DNA of 64,000 bases from CAKRJP01 sp963597615 (GTDB taxonomy: Bacteria; Bacillota; Clostridia; Lachnospirales; Lachnospiraceae), in NCBI GenBank assembly GCA_963597615.1, contig CAVBQS010000024.1:75001-139000 (forward strand). Reading direction: 5' to 3'. Positions within the stretch are counted from its first letter, which is position 1, and every line of letters starts with the position of its first letter. Under the pieces are notes generated by a model. That model was not told the origin of the DNA, did not search any database, and was given only the letters and a program-made list of their open reading frames with translations. Below, in pieces: positions 59,593 to 64,000 of this stretch. The position numbers and the translations under genes were made by a program.

Positions 59593-60573
59593 ATGAAACT
59601 GATTATACAGATTCCCTGTTACAATGAGGCAGAAACATTAAAAATAGCCTTGGATGAGCTACCAAAACATATTGATGGTGTAGACGTTATTGAATATCTG
59701 ATTATTAATGATGGTAGTAAAGATGATACCGTTCAGGTGGCTAGAGACTGGGGAGTAAATTATGTAGTAAGCTTCCGAAACAACAAGGGATTGGCCAGAG
59801 GCTTTATGGCAGGTTTGGATGCCTGTTTAAGAAACGGAGCAGACATTATTGTAAACACAGATGCAGATAACCAGTACTGCGGAGCGGATATCGAGAAACT
59901 AATTCAGCCTATTTTAAGAAGAGAAGCCGGAATGGTAGTGGGAGAGCGCCCTATTGATGATACAGAGCATTTCTCTCCTTTGAAGAAGAAATTACAGCAT
60001 TTAGGAAGCTGGGTAGTAAGAAAAGCATCCCATACCGAAGTGCCGGATGCACCAAGTGGCTTCCGTGCTTATAGCCGTCATACAGCTATGCGATTGAATG
60101 TTATTAATGAATATACATATACATTGGAGACTATCGTCCAGGCAGGACGCCAGAAGATGGCAGTAACTTCCGTGCCAATAAGGACTAATGCGGAGTTACG
60201 ACCATCTAGATTGTTTAGTAGCATGTTTGGATATGTGAAAAAGTCTATGCTGACCATAGGAAGAGCTTTGATGATGTACAAGCCTTTGTATTGTTTTACT
60301 TGGTTGGCTGGTGTTTTTGGAATCTTCGGTGTGGGAATTGGAATTCGTTATTTAATTTATTTCTTTAATGGTGCTGGAAGCGGACATGTACAGTCACTGA
60401 TTTTGGCTTCTATGTTCATTATAATTGCGGTCTTGTGTGAACTGATTGGCCTTATGGGAGATGTGATCGCTGCAAATAGAAAGTTGTTGGAAGAGATCCA
60501 GTTTGAGCTTAGAAAAATGGACTATGGCCCGGGACATGAAGAGAAGAAGACCAATGAGCCGGAAGAGGAGTAG
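59593..60573 (+). CDS. Glycosyltransferase family 2 with C-terminal membrane helices (DPM/GtrB-like)
   Basis: 326-aa enzyme. The catalytic part has LIIQIPCYNEAETLKIALDE, IINDGSKDDTVQVARDWG and IIVNTDADNQYCGADIEKL (DxD). Two membrane segments follow near residues 235-300 (FTWLAGVFGIFGVGIGIRYL and LILASMFIIIAVLCELIGL), as in polyprenyl-phosphate sugar synthases. It probably charges undecaprenyl phosphate, feeding the GT-C-like protein encoded just upstream. TAAGGAGAGGAATGA precedes the ATG. The next gene starts 4 bp after its stop. Confidence 0.9.
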   Translation: MKLIIQIPCYNEAETLKIALDELPKHIDGVDVIEYLIINDGSKDDTVQVARDWGVNYVVSFRNNKGLARGFMAGLDACLRNGADIIVNTDADNQYCGADIEKLIQPILRREAGMVVGERPIDDTEHFSPLKKKLQHLGSWVVRKASHTEVPDAPSGFRAYSRHTAMRLNVINEYTYTLETIVQAGRQKMAVTSVPIRTNAELRPSRLFSSMFGYVKKSMLTIGRALMMYKPLYCFTWLAGVFGIFGVGIGIRYLIYFFNGAGSGHVQSLILASMFIIIAVLCELIGLMGDVIAANRKLLEEIQFELRKMDYGPGHEEKKTNEPEEE

Positions 60574-60577
60574 GTAG

Positions 60578-61597
60578 ATGCTGGAGGCAAAGACGCGGGC
60601 ACAGGAAGAAGTCGTAGATTTAATAAAAGGCAAAAAAATCCTCTATATAGCAACCAAAAATGAAGATTATATAAGAATTCAGCAAGAAATCAAATTGCTA
60701 GAGAATCATGCTGATAAAGTTACTACAATTGTTTCTCGTGATAAGAAGTATTTATCTAGAATACATTTTGTATATAAGAAATTGCTTTTGACATCTGTGA
60801 AAGAATACGATGTGATTTATGTCAGTTTTATGGCGCAAATGATAGTTCCTTTTTGGAAATGGAAATTTCAAGAGAAAACCTTAATAGTTGATTTCTTTAT
60901 TTCTATATACGATACCTTAGTCGATGATCGGAAAAAGGTTGTAGATCATAGCTTTGTGGCGAAGATTCTTCATATAGTTGACGAATGGGCAGTAAAACCA
61001 GCAAAGTATGTGATATCTGATACACAGGTACATGGAAAGTATTTTAGAGATGAATTTAAGATTCCGTCTGAAAGGCTGAGAACACTGTATTTGGAGGCGG
61101 ATACATCTTACTATCATCCAATGAAGGTTGAAAGGCCTGAAAAGTGGAAGGATAAATTTCTTGTTCTATATTTTGGATCCATCCTTCCGGTTCAGGGAGT
61201 GGAAGTTATTCTAGAGGCAATCGATTTGCTGAAAGAAGAAAAAGATATTCACTTTATTATGATAGGACCTATTGATAAGAAATATAAGAAGATTCAGTCA
61301 GATACAGTTACCTATATTGATTGGTTGAAACAGGATGATTTGGCCAAATATATTTCCTATGCGGATCTTTGCCTTGCAGGTCATTTTAGTGGGACTGTAG
61401 GGAAAGCAAATCGAACCATTGCAGGGAAGACATATATATATCAGGCGATGGGAAAACCGATTGTTTTAGGAGATAGTGAGGCGAATAGGGAGTTGTTTGC
61501 GGAAAATGATAAGAATATCTTTGTGAAGCGCGGAGATGCCAATGTATTAAGTGAAACAGTATATCAGAGGTATCAGAAAGATAAAACGGAGATTTGA
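60578..61597 (+). CDS. Glycosyltransferase, GT4-like (GT-B)
   Basis: 339-aa GT-B protein. The C-terminal half shows FLVLYFGSILPVQGVEVILE, then FIMIGPIDKKYKKI and IAGKTYIYQAMGKPIVLGDS. The N-terminal half is less typical (EKTLIVDFFISIYDTLVDDR). The base composition is visibly more A/T-rich than the left part of the EPS locus. The start lies 4 bp after the preceding stop; Shine-Dalgarno is GAAGAGGAGTAG. The acceptor sugar is unknown. Confidence 0.8.
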   Translation: MLEAKTRAQEEVVDLIKGKKILYIATKNEDYIRIQQEIKLLENHADKVTTIVSRDKKYLSRIHFVYKKLLLTSVKEYDVIYVSFMAQMIVPFWKWKFQEKTLIVDFFISIYDTLVDDRKKVVDHSFVAKILHIVDEWAVKPAKYVISDTQVHGKYFRDEFKIPSERLRTLYLEADTSYYHPMKVERPEKWKDKFLVLYFGSILPVQGVEVILEAIDLLKEEKDIHFIMIGPIDKKYKKIQSDTVTYIDWLKQDDLAKYISYADLCLAGHFSGTVGKANRTIAGKTYIYQAMGKPIVLGDSEANRELFAENDKNIFVKRGDANVLSETVYQRYQKDKTEI

Positions 61598-61598
61598 G

Positions 61599-62630
61599 AT
61601 GAAAGTTAGTTTTATAGTCCCGGTGTACAATGTTGAGAAATATTTAGTTGAGTGTATTGAAAGTCTATTGAATCAGGCTGTAAAGGACTTTGAAATTATT
61701 TTGGTGGATGATGGAAGTACAGATAATAGCGGAAAGATTTGTGATGAATATCAATGTAAATATGAAAATGTCCAATGTATTCATCAAGAGAATGCTGGGG
61801 TAGCAGTTGCTAGAAATGTAGGAATCAAGGAAAGTCGTGGAGAGTGGATTTTCTTTGTGGATAGTGATGATGCTGTTTCTAGGTATTTAATTAAAGAGTG
61901 TTTGGTTTCGTTGGATAGTGTAGATGATGTGTGCTTTGTTGGACATCAAGAAATGCTAGAAAATATTGTTGCAAATGACAACTTTATTACTCAGAAAAAA
62001 AAGAAAATTGAAAAAGGTGATTTTGAAGAATTTATACTAGCTACCTTCAATAGAGACAAAAAAGGAAAATATGATTATCATGAATTGAAAATGGCAACAC
62101 CTTGTAAGTTTTATAAAAGAAAGTTGCTTATAGATAATAAAATTGAATTTCCAGAGGGGATTTGCACGGGCGAAGATGCATTGTTCAATTTGAAAGTCTA
62201 TGAGATGGCTTGTTCTGGTTGCTATATTCCAGATAAATTATATTATCATAGAGTTTGGTCAGGTTCGGTATCTCAAAAATATGACAAGGATGCAGTAAAA
62301 CATTTTGAAGATTTACATAGAGAATTATTAAAATATATTTCAAAAGTTGGAAAAACGCAGGCTTTGATGGATGCTTACAATGAACGCTGTATATGGTCGA
62401 TAGGGTTTTGCTGTATATTAGATTTTTGCAGTAGTAAGAATAATGAGACTTATAGCAAACGAAAGAAAAGATTCAGAGAGATGCGTAAAAAATACGAGAC
62501 TCAAATTACGAAAGTAGACTTGAGTCAATTTCGGTTACAAAAAAAGATTTTGTTTTATTTTATAAAGAAAAATAATTTTGAATTGATTTCACTTTTATGT
62601 TATTTGCAAAGAAAAATCAATGTTAATTAA
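61599..62630 (+). CDS. Glycosyltransferase family 2
   Basis: 343-aa GT-A enzyme: VSFIVPVYNVEKYLVECIES, IILVDDGSTDNSGKICDEYQ, ENAGVAVARNVGIKESRGEW and FFVDSDDAVSRYLI (DxD). The ATG at 61599 directly follows the preceding TGA (TGAGATG), and ACGGAG lies upstream; a longer start at 61551 would overlap the previous gene. The gene is strongly A/T-rich with AAA/TTA/ATA codons, suggesting recent acquisition with its neighbours. Confidence 0.92.
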   Translation: MKVSFIVPVYNVEKYLVECIESLLNQAVKDFEIILVDDGSTDNSGKICDEYQCKYENVQCIHQENAGVAVARNVGIKESRGEWIFFVDSDDAVSRYLIKECLVSLDSVDDVCFVGHQEMLENIVANDNFITQKKKKIEKGDFEEFILATFNRDKKGKYDYHELKMATPCKFYKRKLLIDNKIEFPEGICTGEDALFNLKVYEMACSGCYIPDKLYYHRVWSGSVSQKYDKDAVKHFEDLHRELLKYISKVGKTQALMDAYNERCIWSIGFCCILDFCSSKNNETYSKRKKRFREMRKKYETQITKVDLSQFRLQKKILFYFIKKNNFELISLLCYLQRKINVN

Positions 62631-62666
62631 GGAGCTTGAAGTAGGAAAGTCATTGGAGGACAAGAT

Positions 62667-63548
62667 ATGCAATTAGATAGGTTTGCTTTTGTTATTTTAC
62701 ATTATTTGGATTTTGAAATGACAAAACAATGTGTGGAATCTATTTTAAAAAACATAGCCTATGATAATTACAATATAGTAATAGTAGACAATGCATCGCC
62801 TAATAAAAGTGGAGAGAAGCTGAGTAGTGTATATGCTGATGATAAAAGAATCAAGGTGATATTACACAAGGCAAATGATGGATTTGCAAAGGGTAATAAT
62901 ATTGGATATGCGTATGCTAAAGATACATTAAATGCAGATTATATAATTTGTGTTAATAATGATGTGTTGATGAATCAAGAAAATTTACTTCAAAGAATAA
63001 TAAGTGTTACAGAACGGACAAAGTGTGCTGTTTTGGGACCCGATATACTTTCGTTAGATGGACAAAAGCAAAGCCCAAGACGTCAAAATAGGTTGACAGA
63101 AAATGATGTTACTAAAGAGTTGATGAGGAAAAAATTAACGCTTCAATATTTTAAGTGGAAAAAGTATCTCTTTCCTATTCCATGTGTGGAAAAAACTTAT
63201 CAAAAGGCATCAAAAAAAAGGGTAATGGATAGAAGTGTAGATGGTGAGAAAGAAGATATCGTTTTATTGGGAGCATGCATTATTTATTGCCCAAAGTTTG
63301 TGAAAAATGAAAAATATGCATTTTCACCGAAGACATTCATGTATGGGGAAGAGGATTTGCTGGCATGGTATTGCTATAGAAAATCTTACAAAGTGATATA
63401 TTCACCAGAGATATCTATTATTCATTTGGGAGAGGTTTCCACCAAAATGAGTACAAAATCAGAAGTGGACAAGATGATTTTCTTATATAAATATATGATT
63501 GAAGGATTGCAGTTGTTGAAAAAGGAAATGAAACAGCCTGGCAGATAA
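62667..63548 (+). CDS. Glycosyltransferase family 2 (rhamnosyltransferase-like)
   Basis: 293-aa GT-A enzyme of the GT2 subgroup with AFVILHYLDFEMTKQCVESI, IVIVDNASPNKSGEKL, NDGFAKGNNIGYAYAKDT and YIICVNNDVLM (metal-binding NND). The C-terminal half has the pattern LLGACIIYCPKFVKNEKYAF, then FMYGEEDLLAWYCYRKSYKV, typical of rhamnosyltransferase-type members. It is A/T-rich and is the last intact gene of the cluster in the window. Confidence 0.9.
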   Translation: MQLDRFAFVILHYLDFEMTKQCVESILKNIAYDNYNIVIVDNASPNKSGEKLSSVYADDKRIKVILHKANDGFAKGNNIGYAYAKDTLNADYIICVNNDVLMNQENLLQRIISVTERTKCAVLGPDILSLDGQKQSPRRQNRLTENDVTKELMRKKLTLQYFKWKKYLFPIPCVEKTYQKASKKRVMDRSVDGEKEDIVLLGACIIYCPKFVKNEKYAFSPKTFMYGEEDLLAWYCYRKSYKVIYSPEISIIHLGEVSTKMSTKSEVDKMIFLYKYMIEGLQLLKKEMKQPGR

Positions 63549-63558
63549 GGAAGAGTTA

Positions 63559-63952
63559 ATGAAACAATATAAAAATTACATTTCATTAGGATATTTTTGC
63601 TCTGTAGCATAAGAATTAGAAAGAAAGGGATTGAGAAGTACATCATCCCTTTTTGATTGGATTATATCCAATTACGAAGGTTTAATTAATGCAATAAAGA
63701 ATCATTTCGAGGATTTCCTTAGTTATGAAAATTTATTACAGCATGAAAGCATACACAAACGATATTTTGATGAGAAATATAGAATGTGGTTTTTTCATGA
63801 TTCTGATCAGTATCATTCACTTAAGACTCAATTACCAACAGAATAAAATTTTGGCTGTAATAGACAATAACACAGTGAAAGAGCCGTCGTTTGAAATAGA
63901 ACTAATAGGGAAAAAAGAAAATGAGATAAGCTCAATTATTGATGAAATGTAA
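63559..63952 (+). pseudogene. Decayed papain-like DUF1796 family gene
   Basis: The frame begins with ATG at 63559 (KQYKNYISLGYFCSVA), meets an in-frame TAA at 63610, then continues with LRSTSSLFDWIISNYEGLIN, FEDFLSYENLLQHESIHKRY and FFHDSDQY, the usual DUF1796-type order, until a stop at 63844. A second frame picks up after about 63830 (NKILAVIDNNTVKEPSFEIE), consistent with a frameshift or internal deletion. Family proteins are often encoded in glycan clusters; this one appears inactivated. Nothing can be supported after 63952. Confidence 0.6.
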
Positions 63953-64000
63953 CTGTTCAGAACCCCTTAAGTAAAAATGATGTCAGCATTACCATTTAAT

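Noticed and set aside
1..64000. CRISPR arrays, tRNA, rRNA or insertion sequences
   Set aside because: No regular spaced repeats, no cloverleaf or rRNA signatures, and no transposase-like frames were seen.

Overview
The window looks like a chromosomal segment from a low-to-moderate GC anaerobic Firmicute of the class Clostridia, most likely Lachnospiraceae. This rests on the rpoB-rpoC / rpsL-rpsG-fusA-tuf layout, purine-rich Shine-Dalgarno sites, TTGACA/TATAAT promoters, many simple hairpin-plus-T-tract terminators, a firmicute-length S12, the doubled feoA plus Cys-rich mini-protein type of Feo operon, and a large Gram-positive exopolysaccharide locus. The genus is not resolved. I saw no rRNA, tRNA, CRISPR array or insertion sequence.

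Layout. (1) 1-6.3 kb: 3' part of rpoB and complete rpoC. (2) 6.3-10.6 kb: an iron-uptake operon behind a near-consensus Fur box that overlaps the -35 element. It encodes a Fur-like protein cut down to its DNA-binding half, FeoA, FeoA, FeoB and four small single-pass membrane proteins; three are Cys-rich and one of these carries a heavy-metal-associated (HMA) domain. (3) 10.6-16.6 kb: an M24 peptidase, then rpsL, rpsG, fusA and tuf; the rpsL promoter sits inside the loop of a terminator. (4) 16.7-22.8 kb: an old-yellow-enzyme/FAD reductase, a Crp-like regulator, and a beta-glucoside PTS with 6-phospho-beta-glucosidase. (5) 22.8-30.0 kb, minus strand: a compact operon with a degenerate GGDEF protein, an ECF sigma factor, a putative anti-sigma protein, a transglutaminase-like lipoprotein, PilC, four pilin-like proteins and PilT. 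(6) 30-38 kb: signal peptidase I, a LysR regulator, a higA-like remnant, O-acetylhomoserine sulfhydrylase, a first phosphoglycosyl transferase, an unknown protein and CstA. (7) 38-64 kb: cell-surface polysaccharide genes: an LCP ligase, a UDP-sugar 4,6-dehydratase and aminotransferase, a second phosphoglycosyl transferase, many GT2/GT4 glycosyltransferases, a Wzy/ligase-like polymerase, an MBOAT/AlgJ-like O-acylation pair, a structured RNA before apbE, more glycosyltransferases, and a decayed gene at the right edge.

How the parts fit. The Feo block is a self-contained ferrous-iron importer likely switched by Fur. The pilus block carries its own sigma/anti-sigma pair and no extension ATPase. 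The EPS block could make a nucleotide-activated 4-amino sugar, start repeat units on undecaprenyl phosphate with either of two phosphoglycosyl transferases, extend, polymerise, O-acylate and attach polymer to the wall. No flippase or chain-length regulator is visible. The rightmost genes are visibly more A/T-rich and end in a pseudogene, as expected at a variable edge of a surface-polysaccharide locus. The best candidates for something undescribed are the structured RNA at about 56.03-56.25 kb, the trimmed Fur plus Cys-rich Feo accessory set, and the self-regulated minimal pilus operon.
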